DNA of 64,000 nucleotides, from NCBI RefSeq assembly GCF_002001205.1, contig NZ_MUNZ01000188.1, positions 1 through 64,000 on the forward strand, written 5' to 3'. This document shows, piece by piece, positions 56,715 to 64,000 of this stretch (positions are counted from its first letter, which is position 1; every line of letters begins with the position of its first letter). Under the pieces are notes generated by a model that searched no databases, was not told the DNA's origin, and worked only from the letters and a program-made list of their open reading frames with translations. A program made the position numbers and the translations under genes. This stretch comes from Hydrogenophaga sp. A37 (lineage in GTDB: Bacteria; Pseudomonadota; Gammaproteobacteria; Burkholderiales; Burkholderiaceae_C).

Positions 56715-57361
56715 AGTGTCTCCAGGAAACGGGATGTGATCAGGGCGTGGTAGTCGGGAACATGCGCCAGCACGTGCGGCCCGCCCAGTTCCTCGGCCGG
56801 GTGGGAGCTGCAGATGGCCACGGCGCGCATACCGGCGCGGCGCGCGGCCTCGATGCCCAAGGGCGCGTCTTCAAACACGATGCAGCGCTCGGGCGCCACA
56901 CCGAGGCGGCGCGCGATCTCCAAAAAAATGGCGGGCTCGGGCTTGCCGGGCAGGCCCTCGTCGCCACCCACCGTGGGTAGCGGCTGGCTCAGTGCGAGAT
57001 GCTGATAGGCGAACGCCTGGTTGTGGCGGTCGCCCGCCGTGCCCACGCCGACCGCGAGCCCACGCTGTTGCGCAGCCCCCAGGAAAGCCTTGAAGCCCGC
57101 GACCTCGCTGAAGATCGGGGCAAACAGCTCGCGGTACACGGTTTCCTTTTCATTGACATGGGTCTGGGCCAGTTCGTCGGAAATGTCGCCGAACAGCGCC
57201 CGCATGCACTCCACGCCGGTGCGCCCGGTGGTGCGGCGCATCAGCTCGGCCACGTCGATCTCCAGGCCGCGCCGGCGCGCGAACTCCACCCAACTGCGCT
57301 GGTGCGAGGGCATGGAATCGATCATGGTGCCGTCCATGTCGAAGATCAGGGCCTGGACCAT
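56711..57361 (-). CDS. HAD-superfamily phosphatase (beta-phosphoglucomutase-like)
   Basis: A 216-residue HAD-IA protein. Motif I is IFDMDGTMIDS at residues 6-16, motif II GVGTAGDRH, motif III near KPEPAIFLE and motif IV VFEDAPLGIEAARRAGM. Members are sugar phosphatases or phosphomutases. It starts directly at the prfB stop codon and overlaps pepN, so prfB, this gene and pepN form a compact transcription unit. Confidence 0.9.
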   Translation of the reverse strand: MVQALIFDMDGTMIDSMPSHQRSWVEFARRRGLEIDVAELMRRTTGRTGVECMRALFGDISDELAQTHVNEKETVYRELFAPIFSEVAGFKAFLGAAQQRGLAVGVGTAGDRHNQAFAYQHLALSQPLPTVGGDEGLPGKPEPAIFLEIARRLGVAPERCIVFEDAPLGIEAARRAGMRAVAICSSHPAEELGGPHVLAHVPDYHALITSRFLETL

Positions 57362-58466
57362 TTACACGCCTTGCTTGAGCGAGGCTTCGATGAAGGCATC
57401 GAGATCGCCGTCGAGCACCTTCTGCGTGGCGGAGATTTCAACGTTGGTGCGCAGGTCCTTGATGCGGCTGTTGTCCAGCACGTAGCTGCGGATCTGGTGA
57501 CCCCAGCCCACATCGGTCTTGGTGTCTTCGAGCTTCTGCTGCTCTTCCTGTTGTTTGCGCAGCTCGTGGTCGTACAGACGCGAGCGCAGGCGTTTCCAGG
57601 CCACGTCGCGGTTGCTGTGCTGGCTGCGGCCGTCCTGGCACTGCACCACGATGCCGGTGGGGATGTGCGTCAGACGCACGGCCGAGTCGGTCTTGTTGAT
57701 GTGCTGACCGCCCGCGCCGGATGCGCGGAAGGTGTCGGTGCGCACGTCGGCCGGGTTGATGTTGATCTCGATCGAGTCGTCGACCTCGGGGTAGACGAAC
57801 ACCGAGGCGAACGAGGTGTGGCGCCCGCCCGACGAGTCGAAGGGGCTCTTGCGCACCAGGCGGTGCACACCGGTTTCGGTGCGCAGCAGGCCGAAGGCGT
57901 AGTCGCCCTCGATCTTGATGGTGGCGCCCTTGATGCCGGCGGTGTCGCCCGCGGTCTCGTCTTCGATCGTGGTCGTGAAGCCCTTGCGCTCGCAGTACTT
58001 GAGGTACTGGCGCAGCAGCATGCTGGCCCAGTCGCAGGCCTCGGTGCCGCCGGCGCCGGCCTGGATGTCCAGGAAGCAGTTCAGCGGATCGGCCGGGTTG
58101 TTGAACATGCGGCGGAATTCGAGCTTCTCCACCTCGACCGCGACCTTGGCGGCTTCGCCTTCGATGGTGATCAGGCCGGCGTCGTCGCCGTCTTCGCTCG
58201 ACATCTCGAACAGCTCGCTGTTGTCCGAGAGCTCACCGGTGAGGCGGTCGAGCACCAGCACCACGTCTTCGAGCGATTTTTTCTCACGTCCCAGGTCCTG
58301 GGCGCGTTTGGGGTCGTTCCAGACCGTCGGGTCTTCCAGCGCGGACTCGACTTCTTTCAGTTTGGATGCTTTGGCATCGTAGTCAAAGATACCTCCGTAA
58401 CTCGACCACGCGGGTGGTCAGGTCTGCGAGCTGGCTACGGATGGTGTTGACGCGTTCTGCTTCCAT
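57362..58466 (-). CDS. prfB: Peptide chain release factor 2, with programmed +1 frameshift
   Basis: The product has 367 residues and recognises UGA and UAA stop codons. The first 27 codons start at ATG 58466 and end ...VVELRRYL followed by an in-frame TGA at 58385-58383. The site AGGTAT-CTT-TGA-C is the canonical shift site: an internal Shine-Dalgarno-like AGG, slippery CTT and the UGA. A +1 shift gives GAC (Asp) at 58384 and the open frame to 57362. Low RF2 favours the shift, giving autoregulation. The GGQ motif ([16 protein letters not shown]) and SPF motif (KSPFDSSGG) are present. Confidence 0.95.
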
Positions 58467-58604
58467 GATGGGACCTTGATTCGTTGTGTGGGGGAGGGCG
58501 CGCCCTTGGACACCGGGGTGTCAATGGGCGTGGAAACCGCGATTTTCTCACGCGAACGCTGAGAGACCGCAAGCGGTTGGTGATCCCAACGGGCGGTCGC
58601 GTGT

Positions 58605-59111
58605 TCAGAAGCGAAAAGCGGTGCCGAACATGATGCCGGCGGAGCCCAGCAGCTGCAGCTCCACGCTCACCGCGGGGGTCAAACGGTAGCCCAGGGCGGG
58701 GATCAATCCGGGTGAAAAACCGTGGTTGTTGGCGGGGACTTTGCCCTCGTAACGGTCCACGTAGCCAAACAGCACGCCCGCGCTGACCGAGCCATACAGC
58801 TTGGGCAGGCTGGGCACCAGCGCCTCCCAGGTCTTGCCCAGATAGACATAGCCCGAAGGTTGCCCGAACGAGTTGCGGAACAGGCTGAAACCGCAGAACC
58901 GGTCGTCGGGCAGCCGCTGCGTGAAACCCAGCGCATACACGGGCTTGTGCTCGTCGGAGCGTGTCCAGTGGCGTGTGAAGGGTGAGATGAACAGCTCGAG
59001 GTGCCGGTCCTTGGCGTCAGGCGGGTTCCAGCCAGGGCACGGCGAATGGTCTTGAGCGACCGCACTGGCTGCGAGCATGGAGACCAGGAGAAAAGCAACA
59101 AAGGCTCGCAT
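58605..59111 (-). CDS. Outer-membrane beta-barrel-like protein (PagP-like size and pattern)
   Basis: A 168-residue protein with a signal peptide cleaved near ASAVAQ-DHSP. Alternating hydrophobic strands continue to a C-terminal phenylalanine (GIMFGTAFRF), the usual BAM recognition end. Size and strand layout recall PagP lipid A palmitoyltransferase, with His and Asp near the N-terminus (FISPFTRHWTRSDEH), but the catalytic residues cannot be confirmed. ATG 59111 is chosen for the signal peptide. Confidence 0.6.
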   Translation of the reverse strand: MRAFVAFLLVSMLAASAVAQDHSPCPGWNPPDAKDRHLELFISPFTRHWTRSDEHKPVYALGFTQRLPDDRFCGFSLFRNSFGQPSGYVYLGKTWEALVPSLPKLYGSVSAGVLFGYVDRYEGKVPANNHGFSPGLIPALGYRLTPAVSVELQLLGSAGIMFGTAFRF

Positions 59112-59174
59112 GCCGCGCCAAGGAAAGGGTGATGGGTACTGCAAAATTGTGCCATTGATGCTTCGACTGACCCC

Positions 59175-60080
59175 ATGACCGTTTCCAGCGCCCCCGTGTC
59201 CCCCGCCCTGGGCCGACGCATTCTCCTGACCCTGTGGGTGATGGGGCTGGTTGTTTTGTTCTCGGGTTGTGCTGCGGTGGACACCTGGCAGCGCGAAAAG
59301 ATCTACCGTCCCAGCGCGCTGCAGAACGACGCCGAGAAGCAGGCCCTTCGGGCGACGAATCCCGACGTCAGCGTGTTGCGCGTCCCGTCTGGCGCGGCCG
59401 GGGAGTGGGTGGAGGTGTTGCACGTGCCCGCCCTCGGTACCCCGGCACGGGACATCCGGGTGTTGTACCTGCACGGCACCTTTCGCCATGCGTACCAGAA
59501 CCTGCCCAAGACCCTGCCCATGCGGCGCGCGGGCATGGCCGTGTGGGTGCCTGACTACCGGGGCTGGGGCGGCTCCAGCCCGCGCTTGCCCGATGAGCAG
59601 GGCATCCACGACGATGCCTGGGCGGTCTGGCAGTTTCTGCAAGCGCAAGGGCCGCAGGACCCGTCGGTGCGTTGGGTGATCTACGGGCATTCCATGGGCA
59701 CCGCCGTCGCCACCCGGTTGGCGGCACGGCTGAAGGCCTCAGGCGGTGGCTACTGCGCCCTGGTGCTGGAAAGCTCGTTCACCAGCTTCTCCGATCTGGC
59801 GCAGGCCAGTGTGGGCTGGGTGGGGCGGGCGCTGGTGGGCTTGGGCTCGCAACGCATGGCGGCCAGTGAGGACATTGCTGGCGTTGCCGGGCCCGTCTGG
59901 TTTCTGCACGGATCGCAGGACACCACGGTGCCGATGGCCCAAGGGCGGCGCCTGTACGACATGGCGCCGACGCCGAAGTTCTGGCGCGACTGGCCGCTGG
60001 GTCACAGCAACCTGCACACTGACACGACCGGTTCCTACGACCGGACCTGGCAAGACATCGCGAACGCTTGCGCCCACTGA
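59175..60080 (+). CDS. Alpha/beta-hydrolase lipoprotein
   Basis: A 301-residue protein. The signal ends in lipobox LFSGC (about Cys32). Nucleophile elbow IYGHSMGTAVATRLA gives the Ser; WFLHGSQDTTVPMAQG gives the Asp and PLGHSNLHTD the His. The DYRGWGGSSPRLPDEQG loop is like BEM46/ABHD-type hydrolases. The substrate is not known. It is divergent from the barrel-protein gene. Confidence 0.87.
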   Translation: MTVSSAPVSPALGRRILLTLWVMGLVVLFSGCAAVDTWQREKIYRPSALQNDAEKQALRATNPDVSVLRVPSGAAGEWVEVLHVPALGTPARDIRVLYLHGTFRHAYQNLPKTLPMRRAGMAVWVPDYRGWGGSSPRLPDEQGIHDDAWAVWQFLQAQGPQDPSVRWVIYGHSMGTAVATRLAARLKASGGGYCALVLESSFTSFSDLAQASVGWVGRALVGLGSQRMAASEDIAGVAGPVWFLHGSQDTTVPMAQGRRLYDMAPTPKFWRDWPLGHSNLHTDTTGSYDRTWQDIANACAH

Positions 60081-61007
60081 TCAGGCGTCGGCGAGAAAGC
60101 CCTCGATCAATCGGGCCAGCCGCTCCGGCTGGTCGTGGTGCAGCATGTGGGCCGCGTCTTCGATCACGGCGTTGTGCAGGTTCGGCACGGCCTTCAGGCG
60201 CTCGTGGTACTGCGCCAGCGTGAAGCGGCCCTTCCACCACTGTGACAGGCTGTCGTCGCTCGCGGTGACGCTGAGCACCGGCGCCGCGATGCGCTCGTAG
60301 ATCGCCAGCGTCTCGGGCAACTGGTAGAGGTGGGCGTTGACCACCTTGTGCGCCGCGTCGCCGAGGATGGCCCAGCGCCCTTCGGCGTTGGGCGCGGCCC
60401 ACTGGCGCGCCAGCCAGTCGGCCTTGTCGACCCCCAGGCGCGGGTTGGTCTTCATCAGGCGGCGCGCCACGCCCTCGGCCGAGTCGTAGGTCTTGAGGTC
60501 CATTTCGCCCCGGCGCAGGGCCTTGAGTTCGTCCAGCCACTGCGCGTAGCGACCGGGCGCTTGCGCGGGCCGCGTCTCGGGCATGCCGAAGCCTTCGAGG
60601 TTGACCAGGCGTCGGATGCGCTCGGGCCGCACACCCGCGTACGTCATGGCCACGTTGCCGCCCATGCTGTGGCCCACCAGGTTCACTGGCTCGTCGGGCG
60701 AGAAGTGATCGAGCAGGGCGTCGAGGTCGGCCAGGTAGTCGGCGAACCAGAAGTTGTCGGAAACCTGCTCGGACACTTTCGTCAGCCCGTAGCCGCGCCA
60801 GTCGGGCGCGATGATCCAGCGGTCTTCCGTCAGCGCGTCCACCATGAACTGCCACGACGCGGCCACGTCCATCCAGCCGTGCACCAGCACCAGTGGTGCC
60901 TGGCCAGCTTGCGGTTCACCCCACTGTCGAACGTGGTACGGGATGTGGCGGATGGGCACAAACGTGCTGCGCGAGGCTTGAAGTGCTTGGTACATTCGAT
61001 TCATCAT
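60081..61007 (-). CDS. Alpha/beta hydrolase
   Basis: A protein of about 308 residues. The oxyanion loop is VLVHGWMDVAASW, the nucleophile elbow NLVGHSMGGNVAMTYA, the acid TASDDSLSQW and the base EDAAHMLHHDQPERLA. Substrate is unknown. Start choice is uncertain between 61007, 61004 and 60995, as none has a clear Shine-Dalgarno; the ATG at 61031 would overlap the start of the divergent synthetase. Confidence 0.85.
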   Translation of the reverse strand: MMNRMYQALQASRSTFVPIRHIPYHVRQWGEPQAGQAPLVLVHGWMDVAASWQFMVDALTEDRWIIAPDWRGYGLTKVSEQVSDNFWFADYLADLDALLDHFSPDEPVNLVGHSMGGNVAMTYAGVRPERIRRLVNLEGFGMPETRPAQAPGRYAQWLDELKALRRGEMDLKTYDSAEGVARRLMKTNPRLGVDKADWLARQWAAPNAEGRWAILGDAAHKVVNAHLYQLPETLAIYERIAAPVLSVTASDDSLSQWWKGRFTLAQYHERLKAVPNLHNAVIEDAAHMLHHDQPERLARLIEGFLADA

Positions 61008-61029
61008 AAAGACGAGCAGGAGACCGCGC

Positions 61030-62823
61030 ATGCCCCAGCGTCAAGGCCGTGACACCCCACCGTCCGCCGTGGACCACCACGACCAGTTGCACCGCCGTTT
61101 TGGCTGGCAGGTGCCGCAGCACTTCAACATGGCCGAGGTCTGCTCGCGCCGCTGGGCGGCCGATCCCGAAGTTGCGACGCGCACGGCGGTGATCGCCTGC
61201 GCCGCCGACGGCCCCGACCAGCACCACAGCTACGCCGAACTGCAACTGCAGGCCAATCGCCTGTCCAACGCGCTGGCAGCGCTCGGTGTGGAGCGCGGCG
61301 ACCGCGTGGCCATCGTGATGCCGCAGCGCTTCGAGACCGCCGTGGCCTACATGGCGGTGTTGCAGATGGGCGCGGTCGGCATGCCGCTGTCGCAACTCTT
61401 CGGCCCCGAGGCGCTGGCGTTTCGCCTGCACGACAGCGAGGCCGTGGTGGCGATCTGCGACGCAAGCACGCTGGCGGCCGTTCAGTCGGTCAGCGCGATG
61501 TGCCCGCAGCTGCGCAGCGTGATCGCGGTGCATGCGCCGGAGGCGAGCGCGCTGCACTGGGCGCCCGTGTTGGCCCAGGAGCCGGCGGTGTTCGAGGCGG
61601 TGCACACCCTGGCCGACGAAGCGGCGGTCTTGATCTACACCAGCGGCACCACCGGCAACCCCAAGGGCGCGCTGATCCCCCACCGCGCCCTGATCGGCAA
61701 CCTCAGCGGTTTCGTCTGCAGCCAGAACTGGTTTGGTTTCGACCCCTTTGACAGCACCGCGAAGTCGACGGCGGTGTTCTGGTCGCCGGCCGATTGGGCC
61801 TGGACCGGCGGCCTGATGGACGCGCTGCTGCCCACGCTGTATTTCGGCCGCACCATCGTCGGCTTCAACGGCCGCTTCAGCCCGCAGACCGCGTTTGAGC
61901 TGATGCAGCGCCACGGCGTGACCCACACCTTCCTGTTCCCGACCGCGCTCAAGGCCATGATGAAAGCCTTCCCCGCGCCGCGCCGGCAGTTCACGCTCCA
62001 GTTGCAAGCCATCATGAGCGCGGGTGAGGCCGTGGGCGACGCGGTGTTCGCCTACTGCCGCGAGCAACTGGGCGTGACCGTCAACGAGATGTTCGGCCAG
62101 ACCGAGATCAACTACATCGTGGGCAACTGCGCCATGGAATGGGGCGCCGCAGCGCCGGGGCGAACAGGCTGGCCCGCGAAGCCCGGGAGCATGGGCAAAG
62201 GCTATCCCGGCCACCGAGTCGCGGTGATCGACGACGACGGCAACGAATGCCCGGTCGGAGTGCACGGTGACGTCGCGGTGCACCGGCTCGACGTGCACGG
62301 CGAGCCCGATCCGATCTTCTTCCTGGGCTACTGGAAAAACGAGGCATCCACCCGCGCCAAGTTCACCGGCGACATGGCCAACAGCTGGTGCCGCACCGGC
62401 GACATGGCCATCCGCGACGCCGACGGCTACCTCTGGTACCAGGGCCGCAGCGACGACGTGTTCAAGGCCGCGGGCTACCGCATCGGGCCGAGCGAGATCG
62501 AGAACTGCCTGGTCAAGCACCCGGCGGTCGCCAACGCCGCCGTGGTGCCCAAGCCCGACGCCGAACGCGGCGCCGTGGTCAAGGCCTATGTGGTGCTCGC
62601 TCTGGAGTACCTGGCGGCAGCGCCAGGGCGGCGTGTGGGTGACGCGGGTTTCGAGGCGCGGCTCGTGAAAGAGCTGCAGGCGCACGTCAAAGGCAAGCTC
62701 GCACCCTACGAATACCCCAAGGACATCGAGTTCGTCGATTCGCTGCCCATGACCACCACCGGCAAGGTGCAGCGGCGCGTGCTGCGGCTGCAGGAAGAGG
62801 CGAGGGCGCGCTCACGCGACTGA
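61030..62823 (+). CDS. Acyl-CoA synthetase (AMP-binding, ANL superfamily)
   Basis: A 597-residue adenylate-forming enzyme. The P-loop is IYTSGTTGNPKGALIPH near residues 201-217, followed by NEMFGQTEINY, WCRTGDMAIRDADGYLWYQGRSDDVFKAAGYR and the C-terminal lysine in TTTGKVQRR. It activates a fatty or organic acid as the acyl-AMP and then the CoA ester. Two short Ala/Pro/Gly-rich segments (GAAAPGRTG and AAAPGRRVG) interrupt otherwise normal family sequence. AGGAG lies eight bases before ATG 61030. Confidence 0.9.
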   Translation: MPQRQGRDTPPSAVDHHDQLHRRFGWQVPQHFNMAEVCSRRWAADPEVATRTAVIACAADGPDQHHSYAELQLQANRLSNALAALGVERGDRVAIVMPQRFETAVAYMAVLQMGAVGMPLSQLFGPEALAFRLHDSEAVVAICDASTLAAVQSVSAMCPQLRSVIAVHAPEASALHWAPVLAQEPAVFEAVHTLADEAAVLIYTSGTTGNPKGALIPHRALIGNLSGFVCSQNWFGFDPFDSTAKSTAVFWSPADWAWTGGLMDALLPTLYFGRTIVGFNGRFSPQTAFELMQRHGVTHTFLFPTALKAMMKAFPAPRRQFTLQLQAIMSAGEAVGDAVFAYCREQLGVTVNEMFGQTEINYIVGNCAMEWGAAAPGRTGWPAKPGSMGKGYPGHRVAVIDDDGNECPVGVHGDVAVHRLDVHGEPDPIFFLGYWKNEASTRAKFTGDMANSWCRTGDMAIRDADGYLWYQGRSDDVFKAAGYRIGPSEIENCLVKHPAVANAAVVPKPDAERGAVVKAYVVLALEYLAAAPGRRVGDAGFEARLVKELQAHVKGKLAPYEYPKDIEFVDSLPMTTTGKVQRRVLRLQEEARARSRD

Positions 62824-62854
62824 TGCGCGGCGGCCCCCGGAGCGAAATCCCTCA

Positions 62855-62936
62855 ACCCAGGATGCGGTGGAACCGGCTTTGCCGGGCCACTCGCATCGCC
62901 CCCTGGAGGGGGTAGCGCGCAGCGCTGCGGGGGTGT
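62855..62936 (-). repeat. Full copy of the 3'-end repeat (after the OmpA-like lipoprotein)
   Basis: Read on the minus strand, the copy begins at the lipoprotein stop codon. It has CCCCCGCAGCGCTGCGCGC, the hairpin CCCCC-TCCA-GGGGG, and the 37-nt hairpin at 62897-62861: GATGCG, A, GTGG, C, CCGGC, loop AAA, GCCGG, TT, CCAC, CGCATC. Confidence 0.87.
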
Positions 62937-63355
62937 TACTTCTCCACCCGCAGTTCCAGCACGCGGCTGCCAGCCTTGCCCTCGGTGGTGAGGCGGGTGA
63001 TGTCGGCGCCACGCGCGAGCAGGTAGTCGCGCACGCTCATGGCGCGGTCTTGCGCGAGCAGGCGGTTGGCCGCGTCGCTGCGGCCCTCATCACCGTTGCC
63101 CACAATGTGCACACGAAACGTGGGCCGGCTTTCGAGCCGTTTGCCGAGGTCGTTGAGTTGGCGCGCCAGACCCGGCGTGACCGCCGAACGGCCTTTGTCG
63201 AAAGCAGATGTGCCGGGCACATCCATGGACGAAGGAGGGGCGGAGGCGCGTGGCGCGGCCGGTGCGCCGCTGCCACGGGGGCTTGAAGCGCAAGCGGCGA
63301 GTGCCAGGAGCAACACGGGCGGAATGGCGCGGAGGGCGGGCGACAAGTGGGGCAT
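62936..63355 (-). CDS. Small OmpA-like lipoprotein
   Basis: A 139-residue protein. The lipobox is ALAAC at about residue 20, followed by a Ser/Pro/Ala linker and an OmpA-like peptidoglycan-binding region (VHIVGNGDEGRSDAANRLLAQDRAMSVRDYLLARGADITRL). The domain is short and lacks a clear first strand. AGGAG lies about six bases upstream of ATG 63355, which is preferred to ATG 63406. Confidence 0.8.
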   Translation of the reverse strand: MPHLSPALRAIPPVLLLALAACASSPRGSGAPAAPRASAPPSSMDVPGTSAFDKGRSAVTPGLARQLNDLGKRLESRPTFRVHIVGNGDEGRSDAANRLLAQDRAMSVRDYLLARGADITRLTTEGKAGSRVLELRVEK

Positions 63356-63473
63356 ACCTGAACTCCTGGTGGGGGTGGCGCCAGCGGCGACAGGGCCGTT
63401 GCGCACGTGGCCCTAAACTTATAGATCAGTTCCTCTCCCGATGGTCTTTTCATACGCATTTGCTCACCCCTCC

Positions 63474-64000
63474 ATGAACACTGTTGCACTCGGCGCCAGC
63501 GGCCTGCACGTCACCCCCATCTGTCTCGGCACCATGACCTTCGGCGAACAGGTCAATGAGGCCAACGCCCACGCCATCCTTGACCGCTCGCTCGAACGCG
63601 GCGTCAACTTCATTGACACCGCCGAGATGTACGCGGTGCCCGCCAAGGCCGAAACCTGCGGAGCCACCGAAACCATCGTCGGCAACTGGTTCGCGAAACA
63701 CCCCGGTGTGCGCGAGAAGCTGGTAGTCGCCACCAAGGTCGCCGGCCCTGCGCGCGGCATGCCCTGGGTACGGGGCGAGGTCAGCAAGGCCGGCATCATC
63801 GAAGCCTGCGAAGGCAGCCTCCGGCGCCTGCAAACCGAGGTCATCGACCTCTACCAGATCCACTGGCCCGCACGCAACGTGCCGGCCTTTGGTGCGGTCT
63901 ATTTCGACCCCAGCAAAGACAAGCCCATGCCCTCGGTGCTGGAGCAGCTCGAAGCGCTGTCCGGGCTGGTGCAGGCCGGCAAGGTGCGCGCGGTGGGTCT
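63474..64000 (+). CDS. Aldo/keto reductase (Tas-like), truncated by the window end
   Basis: The first 175 residues of an aldo/keto reductase. The N-terminus GLHVTPICLGTMTFGEQVNE is typical of the Tas/YajO group. Active-site Asp48 and Tyr53 (FIDTAEMY), the lysine in VVATKVAG and the histidine in DLYQIHWP are present. It uses NAD(P)H to reduce aldehydes or ketones. The 3' end lies beyond position 64000. Confidence 0.9.
   Translation, partial: MNTVALGASGLHVTPICLGTMTFGEQVNEANAHAILDRSLERGVNFIDTAEMYAVPAKAETCGATETIVGNWFAKHPGVREKLVVATKVAGPARGMPWVRGEVSKAGIIEACEGSLRRLQTEVIDLYQIHWPARNVPAFGAVYFDPSKDKPMPSVLEQLEALSGLVQAGKVRAVG

Noticed and set aside
53007-56753. 1248-codon open frame on the + strand opposite fbp and pepN
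   Set aside because: It is the antisense shadow of GC-rich codons in two well-conserved genes; the product is His/Val/Arg-rich with no motifs.
60916-62685. 589-codon minus frame opposite the acyl-CoA synthetase
   Set aside because: Antisense shadow; the sense strand has full family motifs.

Overview
The window is high-GC DNA from a betaproteobacterium, most probably a member of the Comamonadaceae (Burkholderiales). The evidence is the set of conserved gene neighbourhoods: argF-argD-DUF3579-rpsT-murJ, purM-AI-2E permease-hda-HAD-pcnB-folK, prfB-HAD-pepN-fbp, a kynB-kynU-kynA operon and a Bug/TctC binding protein. A Hydrogenophaga-like genome fits best, but this is inference from gene content, not a database result. 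Almost all of the window is ordinary chromosome.

Layout. 1-0.7 kb: the end of a probable insertion sequence that truncates a DUF364-type gene. 0.8-5.9 kb: DUF1566 protein, MgtC-family protein, XRE regulator divergent from a small membrane protein across a perfect palindrome, tRNA-hydroxylation protein TrhP, a collagen-like lipoprotein and a DUF3309 peptide. 5.9-13.0 kb: aconitase, then a likely operon of an S1C-type protease, MoxR ATPase, DUF58 protein and VWA membrane protein. 13.0-17.6 kb: a more AT-rich accessory patch with an AraC regulator, a large beta-helix lipoprotein, a degenerate region with a 12-bp tandem repeat, and a secreted protein of unknown function. 17.9-24.5 kb: FAD monooxygenase, Bug protein, YcaQ-family protein and the kynurenine operon. 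24.6-27.1 kb: feoA-feoB plus a small Cys-rich membrane protein behind a Fur-like box. 27-35.8 kb: RNA methyltransferase, arginine genes, rpsT, murJ and SirB1. 35.8-38.9 kb: regulators and small-molecule hydrolases. 39-45 kb: purM to folK. 45-53 kb: pdxH, ChaC, OmpA-like, gloA, thioesterase/MarR/MFS, small conserved proteins, a DsbG-like lipoprotein, a split YeeE pair and tRNA-Thr. 53-64 kb: fbp, pepN, HAD, prfB with its programmed frameshift, hydrolases, acyl-CoA synthetase, an OmpA-like lipoprotein and a truncated aldo/keto reductase.

The least explained structure is a dispersed repeat family. Copies start soon after stop codons and point in the direction of the gene they follow. Four full copies (about 19.15, 20.32, 31.10 and 62.86 kb) share a GC-rich 5' part, a CCCCC/GGGGG hairpin and a 37-nt hairpin with compensatory base changes. 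Partial copies follow other genes, and one half-copy lies in frame inside the DUF58 gene. A second, unrelated structure is a 161-bp triple-nested inverted repeat at 51.76-51.92 kb.
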